From NCBI GenBank assembly GCA_963977415.1, contig CAXBOS010000002.1, forward strand, positions 62,001 through 126,000: a DNA stretch of 64,000 bases. Reading direction: 5' to 3'. The notes below the pieces were generated by a model that did not search any database, had not been told where the DNA came from, and saw only the letters and a list, made by a program, of their open reading frames with translations. Below are positions 7,949 to 17,528 of the stretch, piece after piece. This DNA comes from Croceimicrobium sp963977415 (GTDB lineage Bacteria > Bacteroidota > Bacteroidia > Flavobacteriales > Schleiferiaceae). The position numbers were made by a program, and so were the translations under genes. Each line of letters starts with the position of its first letter. The first letter of the stretch is position 1.

Positions 7949-9452
7949 TATTCATACCCTTAAAGACAGTTACTTAAGTCTAGCTGAACTTTATACTATC
8001 CTTAGCGAACATTATCGCCTTGCCTTATCGGAAGGCTCCGCCCAGCTCGTTCAGGCGGGACGTGATTATCTCGATCAAAAAATGGAGCGCGAAGAAGGCG
8101 CCATTTATGGAATAAATACTGGTTTTGGCTCTCTCTGCGATGTGGCTATTGAAGGCAAAGACCTCGAAAAACTGCAAGAAAATTTAGTTCGCTCGCATGC
8201 CTGTGGTACAGGTGCCGTTATGGATCCCAGTTTTGTGCGCACCATGCTTTTGTTGAAGGCTAAGGCTTTTTCGTTAGGACGATCGGGTGTTAGGGTAGAA
8301 CTTTTAGAACAGCTGATATTTTTTTACAATAACAATATTTTACCGCAGGTATTTGAACAAGGATCTTTAGGAGCTTCGGGCGATTTAGCACCGCTCGCCC
8401 ATTTATCACTTGCGCTAATGGGGGAGGGAGAAGTTTATTATAAGGACGAATGGCAGGAGAGTAGTCAAGTTTTAAAGGAGCTTAATAAAGCCCCCATTAA
8501 GTTGAAATCTAAAGAAGGTTTGGCGCTTTTAAATGGTACGCAGTTTATGTTAGGATTGGGTATCAATGCATACTTCGAGGCCAAAAAATTACTTTATCTA
8601 GCAGATCTAGCAGCAGCGCTTTCGCTAGATGCTTTCGACGGACGCCCCGAACCTTTCGATGCGCTCATTCATTATGCAAGACCCCATAAAGGGCAGATTC
8701 ATACTGCTTCTCATATTTTAGACCTTTTGGAAGGAAGCGAATTATTGCAAAGTTCCAAAAAGCACGTGCAAGATCCCTATTCCTTCCGTTGTGTACCGCA
8801 AGTACATGGCGCGTCCAAAGATTTAATTTCCTATGTAGCTTCGGTATTTGAAACGGAGTTAAACTCGGTTACCGACAACCCTACCATTTTTGCAGAAGAG
8901 GATAAGATTATATCTGGAGGTAACTTTCACGGACAGCCTCTGGCTTTAGCGCTAGATTCTTTTGCAATGGCCATGGCAGAATTAGGAAATATTTCCGAAA
9001 GAAGAACTTACTTACTAATAAGTGGTCAACGTGAATTACCAGCTTTTTTAGTGGCTAAGCCAGGATTGAACAGTGGGTTAATGATAGCCCAATATACCGC
9101 TGCCTCAATTGTTAGTCAAAATAAACAATACTGCAGCCCGGCTTCGGTAGATAGTATCGTTTCTTCTAATGGTCAGGAAGACCATGTTAGCATGGGGGCT
9201 AATGCCGCCACTAAGCTTCAAAAGGTTATAGACAACGTAAAAACAGTTTTAGCTATTGAGCTCATTACGGCTTCACAAGCTCTTTTTTTTAGAGAGGCTA
9301 AAACCTCACCTTTTTTAGAATCCTTTTTATCCGCTTTTCGTGAAGAAGTACCTTTTATAGAGGAAGATAGAATTATACAAAAAGACATAGTTAAGGCTAG
9401 AGCTTTTATAGATAGTCTAAATTTAGAAAGGGAACTTCTATTTAACGAATAA
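7935..9452 (+). CDS. hutH: histidine ammonia-lyase
   Basis: HutH converts L-histidine to urocanate and ammonia, the first step of the Hut pathway. The 505-residue protein has the Ala147-Ser148-Gly149 triad inside GSLGASGDLAPLAH, which cyclises to the MIO electrophile, and the active-site tyrosine in YGINTGFGSL (Tyr59). The conserved PQVHGASKD and DNPTIF stretches are also present. Its ATG lies inside the end of hisS (14-base overlap), indicating translational coupling. Later pathway genes hutI and hutG lie about 30 kb away; hutU is not in the window. Its 3' end overlaps the convergent secreted-protein gene by 11 bases. Confidence 0.96.
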   Translation: MESTNIHTLKDSYLSLAELYTILSEHYRLALSEGSAQLVQAGRDYLDQKMEREEGAIYGINTGFGSLCDVAIEGKDLEKLQENLVRSHACGTGAVMDPSFVRTMLLLKAKAFSLGRSGVRVELLEQLIFFYNNNILPQVFEQGSLGASGDLAPLAHLSLALMGEGEVYYKDEWQESSQVLKELNKAPIKLKSKEGLALLNGTQFMLGLGINAYFEAKKLLYLADLAAALSLDAFDGRPEPFDALIHYARPHKGQIHTASHILDLLEGSELLQSSKKHVQDPYSFRCVPQVHGASKDLISYVASVFETELNSVTDNPTIFAEEDKIISGGNFHGQPLALALDSFAMAMAELGNISERRTYLLISGQRELPAFLVAKPGLNSGLMIAQYTAASIVSQNKQYCSPASVDSIVSSNGQEDHVSMGANAATKLQKVIDNVKTVLAIELITASQALFFREAKTSPFLESFLSAFREEVPFIEEDRIIQKDIVKARAFIDSLNLERELLFNE

Positions 9453-12400
9453 GGCTTAAGAAGCCTTGTTCTTTTCTTCCCGCTTCAAGAATTACAAATG
9501 TGTAAACTCCGCTTGGTGCGGGGTTTCCATTTATGGAGCCATCCCAAAACTGCCTGTAAGGTTGATCCGTTTCAAAAACCATTTGGCCCCAACGGTTAAA
9601 AATCTTCAAGTTGGCTTCTACCGAGCAGGGATCACCAAAAATTTCGTACTCATCATTTAAGCCATCGCCATTGGGACTAAAGGCATTCGGTGTGAAAATT
9701 TCATTGCGAATTTCGCTAAGAGTAAGTTCGAAGTTTTGAATATACTCACGGTTACATAAGGTGTCTTTGATAAGTACGCTGAAATTTTTTTGGCCAGGTT
9801 GATCGAACTTAATATTTGGTTCATTACCGCGGAAGCTTTTTGCTTCTACTTCCCAGAAATATAAAAACCAAGGACGATCATTTTGAATACTAATGTCAAT
9901 GGCGCCATTACTGCAGGAACTTATGCTTGGCTCTATCTCAGGAAAGACGGCGGTATCGCTAAAGCTTACCATTTGATAGATCGTATCGGTGCGATTACAA
10001 ATACTATCTTCTGCGATAAGCATAATCTCATAATTATCGAAAGCACTGAAGCTATGACTAGGCGCAGGATCCGTACTTGTAGTTCCATCACCAAAATTCC
10101 AAAGAAAGCGATTGGCTCGGGTGCTTAAATTTTCAAAATCAACACTAAGTCTACTATCACAAGCAATGTAATCGCTAGTGAAATCAGCGATTGGCTCACT
10201 TATTTTATCATGAATAATCTCTATTACAGCCGTATCTGAAATATTACAAATTGTATCGTAAGCAATTAAGGTAACAGAATAAGTTCCTAATTCACTATAG
10301 GTTACACTGGGGTTTAAGCTAGTAGAACTATTGCCATTTCCAAAAGACCATTGATAATTAGTGGCATTATTACTCGCATTTTGAAAATTCACCCTGAGGC
10401 CGTCACAAATACTATCAATTTCGGTAGTGAAATTGATTTGGGCATCGGCATCTAAAATTTGCTGAAAACTGAATTTTAAAACAGCCATGTTACATGAATT
10501 ACTTCCGCTCGTGGGAGAGTATCCATTGGGTGTGGTTGGAAAACTTTTATTATTACAATTAGAGCAAACCGCTTGATAGATGGTGCCATCTTTGCTAAAT
10601 CGACTGGTACCACCATCCACATGTTCATTATCGGCACCACCGAAATAGCTAGCATAGAGAAGATTATTCGCATTATGATTTAAAATCATAAAGTAAAAAT
10701 CACTTCCGTCAGTGGTATTTTGAAAGGCATCAGGAGTGGTTGGTAATGCAAAGGTATTCCCATTTGGCATTGCAGGGAAGCTTACCGAATTGGATAAACC
10801 ACTCCAGCCAGAAATGTAGATATTAAGGCATTCATCCACCATAAATGCACTGGGAACAATGTCTTGTTTGTTTTGTCCACTTCCCACTACAGTTTGCCAA
10901 ATAACGTTGCTAAGTGAACTATCTATTTTACTAAGAAATTGACGTGAACCTGCTTGTGAGTAGACGCCTGGCGTGACGCTAAAAGCTCCTTTTGTTTGTC
11001 CAAAAATATAAAGGCTTCCATTATAGTCATAATCCAATAAGAAACTTTGATCCTCCTTATTTGTACCATAATAAGTTGCTTTCAATAGGCTACCATTTTC
11101 GGTATTAAAACTAGCAAGATAACCGTCGTAGTCTCCTTGACGTGCCGTATAAATTGCATTAGGAGTAACTTCTAAGTCGTCACTAGCGGTTGTGCCCGTT
11201 ATGTATACCTTATTACCAAATTGTTTTAGGGAGTAGCCTGTTTCTGAGCCTGAGCCTCCAAAATACTTAGCCCATATTAATGTTTCTAAAGTAGGATTAA
11301 ACTTTGCTACGATGGCTTCTTGAGAGCTTTCATTTCTAGTAATATCATTGGCTTGATTTAGGGGAATATCCATTGAATTGGTACTGCTAAGCACTAAAAC
11401 ATTTCCACTTTCGTCTAATATTATTTCTCCTCGGTAATGATCGCCGTAATTCTTATAAATCGCTTCATTATAACCATCATTCCCGCTTCCTCCCCAATAG
11501 GTTGAAGAGCGTAATTGACTGCCATCGGCTGAGATATTAGCAATGAAAAGATCACTACCGTGATTATAGTCGTTAAAAGCAAAAGAAGTGGCAAAAGGAC
11601 CTCCCGCAAAGTTTTTTTGAAATGCATTGCCGGTTACTGGGAAGTTAGAAGAACCCGTATTCCCTAAAACATAAAGGTCACCATTTTCGGCCGCAATTAT
11701 GGAATGAACCACTTCAATATCTCGGCCACCTAAATAAGTTGCGTAAAGCAATTGACTGCCAGAAGCATTGAATTTACTGATAGTTACATCTACATTAAAA
11801 GCACTGTCACCTTCGAAGCTTGACTGGAACACGCCATTGGTTACAGGATAGTTTATTCCAAAGTTAACCCCCGCGCCGTAAATACTACCATTATCACCAT
11901 AACTAGCACTGTTACCAAAATTGAGGTCGCCACTGCCCGAGAAGGTTGAAAAATCTAAGACTGGATCTATTATCAAAGGGTAATTCTCTTTGTAACGGCC
12001 TAATTTAAATTTAACTGTATTTCCTTCGAGCTCATAGTCGCAACTAACTTTAACTTGTTTTCCATCTATAACTTGGTAGGCGAGTGGAATGCTTTCTTTA
12101 ACTATTCCTAGTGCAGTTTTGAGATATAAAACCTTTTCCTTTAAATATATACTTTTTAATCCCTCGTAATGCATCGCAATTAAATTGGGATTTGCCTTTG
12201 GTTTTAGGATGAAATTATATTTTAAACGGTCATCTGCTTCAAGCATTTCTATGGAAATACCGGGGTAAATATTTTGGATTTCAACCTGATCGGAGGAATT
12301 CACATTACTGCGCCATTTGGAAGGCTCCTTTCCGAGGAAATAATGACGAGGATAGTATTGTTTTCCTTTTCCTTTCCATTTCGCCTCTGGGCTGGAACCC

Positions 12401-12660
12401 TCAAAGCTCATTCTGTAGGATTGTAATTTAAAGGAATGAGTAGTAGCATGACTATCTTCATGGTCATGATCGTGGGGAATGCTTAGAAAACTGGCAACAT
12501 AACCTTTTGAATCTAAAAAGATAGCGCCATTGCTAAGCTCCACTTTCGTCTGAAAGTCGCCTTGCCATTGCCCCTGATTAGCTACAAATATGGCCTGTCC
12601 CCATAGCCATGGACCCATTAATAGGAATCCCCAAAGTATGTGATTTCGAGTTGGTTTCAC
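9442..12660 (-). CDS. large secreted SBBP-repeat/PKD protein with type IX (type B) sorting domain
   Basis: A 1072-residue exported protein starting with GTG. A signal peptide ends at GQA (about 23). A DUF7948-like N-terminal domain (about 28-230) is followed by a series of SBBP-type repeats (about 235-700), recognisable from recurring YFGG/TYLGG motifs, probably forming a beta-propeller. Two PKD domains (about 735-905) contain FGNG and FGDG turns. The C-terminal 85 residues form the gliding-motility-associated domain with FTPNAFSPNGDGLND and IFNRWGQMVFET, a signal for export and surface attachment by the type IX system. It probably acts as an adhesin or surface protein; the target is unknown. 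Confidence 0.92.
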   Translation of the reverse strand: MKPTRNHILWGFLLMGPWLWGQAIFVANQGQWQGDFQTKVELSNGAIFLDSKGYVASFLSIPHDHDHEDSHATTHSFKLQSYRMSFEGSSPEAKWKGKGKQYYPRHYFLGKEPSKWRSNVNSSDQVEIQNIYPGISIEMLEADDRLKYNFILKPKANPNLIAMHYEGLKSIYLKEKVLYLKTALGIVKESIPLAYQVIDGKQVKVSCDYELEGNTVKFKLGRYKENYPLIIDPVLDFSTFSGSGDLNFGNSASYGDNGSIYGAGVNFGINYPVTNGVFQSSFEGDSAFNVDVTISKFNASGSQLLYATYLGGRDIEVVHSIIAAENGDLYVLGNTGSSNFPVTGNAFQKNFAGGPFATSFAFNDYNHGSDLFIANISADGSQLRSSTYWGGSGNDGYNEAIYKNYGDHYRGEIILDESGNVLVLSSTNSMDIPLNQANDITRNESSQEAIVAKFNPTLETLIWAKYFGGSGSETGYSLKQFGNKVYITGTTASDDLEVTPNAIYTARQGDYDGYLASFNTENGSLLKATYYGTNKEDQSFLLDYDYNGSLYIFGQTKGAFSVTPGVYSQAGSRQFLSKIDSSLSNVIWQTVVGSGQNKQDIVPSAFMVDECLNIYISGWSGLSNSVSFPAMPNGNTFALPTTPDAFQNTTDGSDFYFMILNHNANNLLYASYFGGADNEHVDGGTSRFSKDGTIYQAVCSNCNNKSFPTTPNGYSPTSGSNSCNMAVLKFSFQQILDADAQINFTTEIDSICDGLRVNFQNASNNATNYQWSFGNGNSSTSLNPSVTYSELGTYSVTLIAYDTICNISDTAVIEIIHDKISEPIADFTSDYIACDSRLSVDFENLSTRANRFLWNFGDGTTSTDPAPSHSFSAFDNYEIMLIAEDSICNRTDTIYQMVSFSDTAVFPEIEPSISSCSNGAIDISIQNDRPWFLYFWEVEAKSFRGNEPNIKFDQPGQKNFSVLIKDTLCNREYIQNFELTLSEIRNEIFTPNAFSPNGDGLNDEYEIFGDPCSVEANLKIFNRWGQMVFETDQPYRQFWDGSINGNPAPSGVYTFVILEAGRKEQGFLSLIR

Positions 12661-12736
12661 TAGGGCATTAAAAGTAGAAAAAAAATAGTTCGAAACTTCT
12701 ACAATTTGCCATTACTGTTTAAAAGTGTCTTGTTAA

Positions 12737-13915
12737 TTAGTTAGTGATTGTGGCTTCCACAAAATGGGAACTATCATTTGTATTTAATGCAATCAGATAT
12801 TTTGGTCCTCCACTTTCTAATTTCAGCTTCTTTTCAATAACCGAGGCCTTGTCGAAAAAGTTACGACTTACCACATTAAACTGACGACCTTTTAATTCTT
12901 TTGCGTAAGGCTTATGTATTTGATTTACAGACCATATTCGCCCTGGGAAAGATGGTTTTAAAGTTTCACTGCTGTAAATATTGGTGTTGGCAGCCAATTT
13001 TTTCAGATCAAATTCTGCTGCTAAAGCATCCATTATACCCGCTTTCATAATACTACTGTTTGGCAGGTAAAGGAAAGATGCAATGGGACCAAATTTCGAT
13101 TCAACTGCAGTGGGATACTTGTTGATAAATATTTGAACATCAGTATCCTGAAGATTATAGGCCTTTATCCTTAAATCGATATTTGACGGCTCTAGGCTGA
13201 AATTTAAAACAAAGCAAATTTCTTTGCAATCGTTACGCTGACTTAAAATCCAAAGCTCTTCACAATGCGGTAATTTTGATAAATAAGAACGCCATTCTAA
13301 AAGCGGACTACATTTGATAATAAGGCGCTTACATTTTTTTACCAAGGAAGAATAAAGCTCAAAAATTGAGGGTAAGTAATCTTCCAATCGAACAATTTTG
13401 GCATTGACCCCGTCGCGGCGAGATGGGTCCATATAAATTAAATCTTGGAAACTTATTTGTTCTAAAACATCTTCTGCTTTAGCGTTAAAAGATTGATGAT
13501 TTAAATTAAGCTGCTTAAAGTTATGTTGAGCAATAGAAAATAATTTAGCATTAGGTTCTACATAAGTGCTTTCCTTTGCTTTGCTGGCAAAATGAAAAAA
13601 GTCGATACCTAAGCCCGAAGTTAGGTCAGTAAAGCTTTGATAGTCATTAATTAAACCCGCCTTAAAAGAAGCCAATTCAGTACTCGTGCATTGCTCGAGA
13701 TTTTCACTCGCGGGCAAGATGAGTTCTAAATTGGTATAAAAGTCGGGTAATTTTTTACGTGTTTTTTGACGAGCAGCAATTTGTTCGATCAGCAACTTTT
13801 TTTCATCATCCTTGGCATACTTGAAAAGTAAAGAGCTGCTATCTTTAGTAAGGTTCTTCTGAATAAAATTTTTATTCTCTTCTTTATTTATCAGCTGGGC
13901 TAACTTCAACATCAT
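12737..13915 (-). CDS. THUMP-like class I SAM-dependent methyltransferase
   Basis: A 392-residue protein with a Rossmann methyltransferase core: the SAM-binding motif DLTSGLGIDFFHFASK is near residue 98 and the catalytic-type motif YMDPSRRDG is near 160. The C-terminal 90 residues resemble the THUMP-like domain attached to this family in Bacteroidota. The family is presumed to methylate RNA, but the target is not known. Its start overlaps the end of the AI-2E permease gene by 32 bases, so the two are probably translationally coupled. Confidence 0.82.
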   Translation of the reverse strand: MMLKLAQLINKEENKNFIQKNLTKDSSSLLFKYAKDDEKKLLIEQIAARQKTRKKLPDFYTNLELILPASENLEQCTSTELASFKAGLINDYQSFTDLTSGLGIDFFHFASKAKESTYVEPNAKLFSIAQHNFKQLNLNHQSFNAKAEDVLEQISFQDLIYMDPSRRDGVNAKIVRLEDYLPSIFELYSSLVKKCKRLIIKCSPLLEWRSYLSKLPHCEELWILSQRNDCKEICFVLNFSLEPSNIDLRIKAYNLQDTDVQIFINKYPTAVESKFGPIASFLYLPNSSIMKAGIMDALAAEFDLKKLAANTNIYSSETLKPSFPGRIWSVNQIHKPYAKELKGRQFNVVSRNFFDKASVIEKKLKLESGGPKYLIALNTNDSSHFVEATITN

Positions 13916-15026
13916 TGTTTTCGTGTTCTGAGGGAATTAACCATCGGATAAATTTAATATGACCGAGAAATTCCCCTGCTAAAAGCCTAAAAACGCTGTA
14001 AACCGGCACTGCTACTATCATTCCCGCAATACCCGCTAAGGAAGCCGCAAAAGAAATAACCAAGAAAATTTCAAGTGGATGTGCTCTTATGCTCGTCGAG
14101 AAAATGAAAGGTTGTGTGATGAAATTGTCTAATACTTGAACCAGTCCAAAAACGCCAATGATTATAAAAAAAGCAGGCGCGAATTGCAATGAACTATCGC
14201 CTAGGGTTTGCGCCATTCCTAAAGTTATGCCGAAAGTTAAACCAATAATAGGCCCTAAATAAGGAATTACATTTATTAGTCCAGCAAAAAAACCAATAAC
14301 AATGGTATTGTGAAAGCCACCTAGTTTTAAGCCTATGGAAACCAAGGTGGTAATAATGGTAATCTGTATTAATAAACCCACAAAATAGCGGCTAATATTA
14401 CTTCGTAGGCGCGGATAAATATTCTTCACGCGATTTTCGAAGCGATCGGGAACAAAAGCCATAATTATGGAACGAAATAAATTACGCTCCTTCAAAAAGA
14501 AAAAAGAAATAAAGAGGATGCTAAAAAGAGCAAAGGCAAGATTGCCCAAGCTGCCAATTAAATTGGTAAAGGTTTCGGTAACTCTTTCTACGTTAACAAA
14601 GTCACCAATTTTAGGCAGAATCTCTGCTTGACTAGGAATTTTAAAATTAAACTCATTTGTGAGTCCTAAACCTAGCTGCAGCTCCTTTATTTCACTTTGA
14701 AATTCTCCGAACAGATTTTCAAAATCCACGGCCCGCAATACTTGCAACTCATGCATAAGGGCAGGAATAAAAAGACCAATTACTCCTGCGATTAGGCTCA
14801 AGAGTAAAACTAAGGTTAAAATGGCGGATAGATTCCGACCCAATTTTATTTTAAGAAAGCCTTTCCCACTTAGGAAATCGACGATCGGCTTAGCGATTAA
14901 TGAGACTAGTGCGGAAATTAAAATATATGTAAGAGTATAGCGCACCACCCAAAGCATATAGGCTAGTGAAACTGCTAGAACAATGTAAAAAAGGCTTATT
15001 AATATTTGTTTGCTAACCGAATTCAT
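13884..15026 (-). CDS. AI-2E family permease (PerM/TqsA-like)
   Basis: A 380-residue membrane protein with about eight helices. The family-typical C-terminal half is present, including FFAGLINVIPYLGPIIGLTFG near residue 240 and a QVLDNFITQPFIFS stretch. Members export small solutes or, in TqsA, the signal AI-2; the substrate here is not deducible. The start ATG overlaps the DUF4159 gene stop in an ATGA arrangement, and its end overlaps the methyltransferase gene, so the three genes form one operon. Confidence 0.9.
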   Translation of the reverse strand: MNSVSKQILISLFYIVLAVSLAYMLWVVRYTLTYILISALVSLIAKPIVDFLSGKGFLKIKLGRNLSAILTLVLLLSLIAGVIGLFIPALMHELQVLRAVDFENLFGEFQSEIKELQLGLGLTNEFNFKIPSQAEILPKIGDFVNVERVTETFTNLIGSLGNLAFALFSILFISFFFLKERNLFRSIIMAFVPDRFENRVKNIYPRLRSNISRYFVGLLIQITIITTLVSIGLKLGGFHNTIVIGFFAGLINVIPYLGPIIGLTFGITLGMAQTLGDSSLQFAPAFFIIIGVFGLVQVLDNFITQPFIFSTSIRAHPLEIFLVISFAASLAGIAGMIVAVPVYSVFRLLAGEFLGHIKFIRWLIPSEHENNDVEVSPADK

Positions 15027-15679
15027 CGAGCAGAAGTAAATGCGTAGTGTACTAAGTTCGCCCCCATTTTTAGAGCAGCTAAGCGTTTTTCCTCTGGGTC
15101 ACTATGAACTTCAGGGTCTTCCCAACCATCGCCAATGTCAGACTCAAAAGTATAAACTACTGCTAAGCGGCCATCGAAATAAATACCCCAGGCTTCTGGT
15201 GCCTGATTATCATGTTCATGTATTTTAGGTAAACCTTTGTCGAAGCGAAAAGGAGTATTAAAAATTAGGTTTTCTTTAGCAAGAGGCACTAATTCATTTT
15301 CGGGAAATATGCGCTTCAGTTCCTTACGCAGATATTCATCCATGCCATAATTATCGTCAATATGTAAAAATCCACCAGACTTTAAATAAAGAGCTAGGTT
15401 CTCAGCTTCCTCTTTATTAAAGACCACATTTCCATGACCTGTCATGTGAATGAAAGGATAATTAAAAATCTCGGGTGACTCAACGGCTACTTGATCGTAA
15501 TCGCTTTCTAGATTAGTATTCAATTGTTGATTGCAAAAGAGGCTTAAATTTTTTAAGGCCGTAGGATTAGCATACCAGTCACCACCGCCACGGTATTTCA
15601 GTATGGCCAAAGACTCTTTTTGAGCCGACGCTATCATTGAACCTAGTAGGATTAAAGCTAAAAGCAGAGATTTTCGCAT
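15023..15679 (-). CDS. secreted DUF4159 protein
   Basis: A 218-residue protein with a signal peptide cleaved near ASA/QK (19). The rest matches DUF4159 in pattern: LKYRGGGDWYANPTALKNL near the mature N-terminus, FIHMTGHGNVVF, and GGFLHIDDNYGMDEYLRKELKR. Related proteins are glutamine-amidotransferase-like folds without a known enzymatic role and often sit near MoxR/von Willebrand genes; no such neighbours occur here. A -7 element lies only 5 bases upstream of the ATG, so the mRNA may be leaderless. It heads the operon with the permease and methyltransferase. Confidence 0.88.
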   Translation of the reverse strand: MRKSLLLALILLGSMIASAQKESLAILKYRGGGDWYANPTALKNLSLFCNQQLNTNLESDYDQVAVESPEIFNYPFIHMTGHGNVVFNKEEAENLALYLKSGGFLHIDDNYGMDEYLRKELKRIFPENELVPLAKENLIFNTPFRFDKGLPKIHEHDNQAPEAWGIYFDGRLAVVYTFESDIGDGWEDPEVHSDPEEKRLAALKMGANLVHYAFTSAR

Positions 15680-15684
15680 AAAAA

Positions 15685-15692
15685 CAAAGGTA
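15685..15692 (-). promoter_or_regulatory. -7 promoter element for the DUF4159 operon
   Basis: The minus strand reads TACCTTTG, an exact TAnnTTTG match, followed by five T and the ATG. Transcription would begin at or next to the start codon. Confidence 0.55.
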
Positions 15693-15748
15693 AAGTATTC
15701 GACTTTAAATTTGACATGGGGCTTAGCAGCGAAATAGTTTACCTAATT

Positions 15749-16438
15749 TCAACGCAGTAAAGCCGCTGCTGCCGCTACCTGTAATCCAGCGGTTTCTGTT
15801 CTTAAAACTTCGTCCCCTAAAGAAATGGCCTGGAAGCCCGCTTTTAAGGCGATATCAAGTTCTTTCGCATTAAAATCACCTTCGGGGCCAATTAAAAATA
15901 AACTTTCCTCCTTAAAATTTACGGCATGTAAATTCTTTTTGGGCCCTTCCACAAGATGCGCCATGTACTTAGGCATGGTTCTATTTTTAGTAATAAAGGT
16001 GTTGAACTTTTCTAGTTCATGTAATTGTGGAAGAAAGCCTTTCTTACTTTGTTTGGCAGCCGCCATGATTACTTTTTCGCCGCGCTCAATTTTGTAAATT
16101 TTACGCTCCGAATTAGCACTTAAAATGGGGTAAATATTGGCCACGCCAATTTCGGTAGCCTTTTCTAAAAACCATTCAAAGCGATCGTTGCTTTTGGTAG
16201 GGCCAATCGCGATATTTATTAAAGGGCGTCTTTCTTCTCTGATTAAATGCGAGCATTTGAAACGGAGCTCATTTTTTGAACCGTTTATAATTTCAGCTAA
16301 ATAAACCTTTCCATCATTAGCACTTACTGAAATTTGACTTCCTTCCTTCAGGCGCAATACTCGAATAGCATGGTGACTATCTTGTTCATTTAGGATGCCA
16401 ATTTCATTGCTGATACTTTCACAAAAGAAATGATTCAT
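15749..16438 (-). CDS. rsmE: 16S rRNA (uracil-1498-N3)-methyltransferase
   Basis: RsmE methylates U1498 of 16S rRNA. The 229-residue protein has an N-terminal PUA-like domain (SHHAIRVLRLKEGS near 20) and a C-terminal SPOUT knot with IGPEGDFNAKEL and LGDEVLRTETAGLQVA, where SAM binds. The usual GPEGG reads GPEGD here, a tolerated difference. The ATG overlaps the tsaD stop by one base, so it is translated from the tsaD transcript. Confidence 0.95.
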   Translation of the reverse strand: MNHFFCESISNEIGILNEQDSHHAIRVLRLKEGSQISVSANDGKVYLAEIINGSKNELRFKCSHLIREERRPLINIAIGPTKSNDRFEWFLEKATEIGVANIYPILSANSERKIYKIERGEKVIMAAAKQSKKGFLPQLHELEKFNTFITKNRTMPKYMAHLVEGPKKNLHAVNFKEESLFLIGPEGDFNAKELDIALKAGFQAISLGDEVLRTETAGLQVAAAAALLR

Positions 16439-17460
16439 TATAAAGCGTTTACTGGTTTTCTTGCTTGGGCTATGGTGGATAAATCGGCAAAGTCTTGCAC
16501 CAAATATTTATAATAGGCGGCAATACCAATCATACCACCATTGTCGGTGCAGTATTGCATTTCAGGAATAAAAACCTCCCAGTTAAGAATTTCCTTTTTT
16601 TCTTGTAAGGCCTTTCGCAAACCGCTGTTGGCACTTACGCCGCCTGCTATGGCTATTTCTTTAATATTTAAATCTTTCGCAACTTTCGTGAGGTTATCTA
16701 ACAAGATGTCGATGATCGTCTTTTGAATACTGGCTGACAAATCGTTGATATTCTCCTCCACAAATTTGGGATTTAGCGCTACTTGTTTCTGCAAAAAGTA
16801 AAGAATACTGGTTTTTAATCCGCTAAAACTATAGTTGTAATCCGCTACTTTGGGTTTGGCAAACTTGTATGCTAAGGGATTACCATCTTGCGCAAGCTTA
16901 TCAATTATTGGCCCAGCAGGATATTCTAGTCCCATTATTTTACCAGCTTTATCAAAGGCTTCACCGGCCGCATCATCGAGACTTTCACCAATTAATTCGA
17001 AGTCGTAGGGTGAATTCACCTTCACAATCTGGCTATGACCACCACTAACAGTTAAACAGAGAAAAGGAAATTTAGGGTATTTACCTTCTTCATTTTCAAT
17101 AAGATGCGCCAGAATATGTGCTTGCATATGATTAACCTCGATAAGCGGTTTATTAAGAGCGAGACTTAATGATTTGGCAAAGGAGGTGCCCACTAGAAGT
17201 GATCCTAGAAGTCCTGGTCCAGCAGTAAAGGCGATGGCGTCAAGCTGCGAAATATCAATTTTAGCGACGGCTAAAGCTTTACTTAAAATAGGTACAATAT
17301 TTTGCTGATGTGCACGTGAAGCAAATTCTGGAACAACGCCTCCATATTCTGCGTGAATTTGCTGGTTAGCCGTTACATTTGCAAGCACTTTGCGTTGATG
17401 CATCACGGCGATAGAAGTATCGTCGCAGCTGCTTTCAATCGCTAAAATTATTTCGTTCAT
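16438..17460 (-). CDS. tsaD: tRNA threonylcarbamoyladenosine biosynthesis protein TsaD
   Basis: TsaD transfers the threonylcarbamoyl group to A37 of ANN-decoding tRNAs, with TsaB and TsaE (not in this window). The 340-residue protein has the N-terminal ESSCDDTS motif and metal ligands His111 and His115 in NHMQAH. The nucleotide-binding AGGVSANSGLR is near the C-terminus. A longer frame starts at a TTG at 17475, but the ATG at 17460 matches the family N-terminus (MNEIILAIESS) and the TTG falls beyond a -7 element. It forms an operon with rsmE. A divergent tamB-like gene begins within 70 bases. Confidence 0.96.
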   Translation of the reverse strand: MNEIILAIESSCDDTSIAVMHQRKVLANVTANQQIHAEYGGVVPEFASRAHQQNIVPILSKALAVAKIDISQLDAIAFTAGPGLLGSLLVGTSFAKSLSLALNKPLIEVNHMQAHILAHLIENEEGKYPKFPFLCLTVSGGHSQIVKVNSPYDFELIGESLDDAAGEAFDKAGKIMGLEYPAGPIIDKLAQDGNPLAYKFAKPKVADYNYSFSGLKTSILYFLQKQVALNPKFVEENINDLSASIQKTIIDILLDNLTKVAKDLNIKEIAIAGGVSANSGLRKALQEKKEILNWEVFIPEMQYCTDNGGMIGIAAYYKYLVQDFADLSTIAQARKPVNAL

Positions 17461-17464
17461 AAAA

Positions 17465-17472
17465 CAAAGGTA
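17465..17472 (-). promoter_or_regulatory. -7 promoter element for tsaD-rsmE
   Basis: The minus strand reads TACCTTTG followed by TTTT and the ATG. The gap of four bases leaves essentially no 5' leader. Confidence 0.55.
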
Positions 17473-17528
17473 CAATCAGAAGATTTCTAAAAATACTAAG
17501 AACTATCTTCCTTGGCATAATCGGGCTA

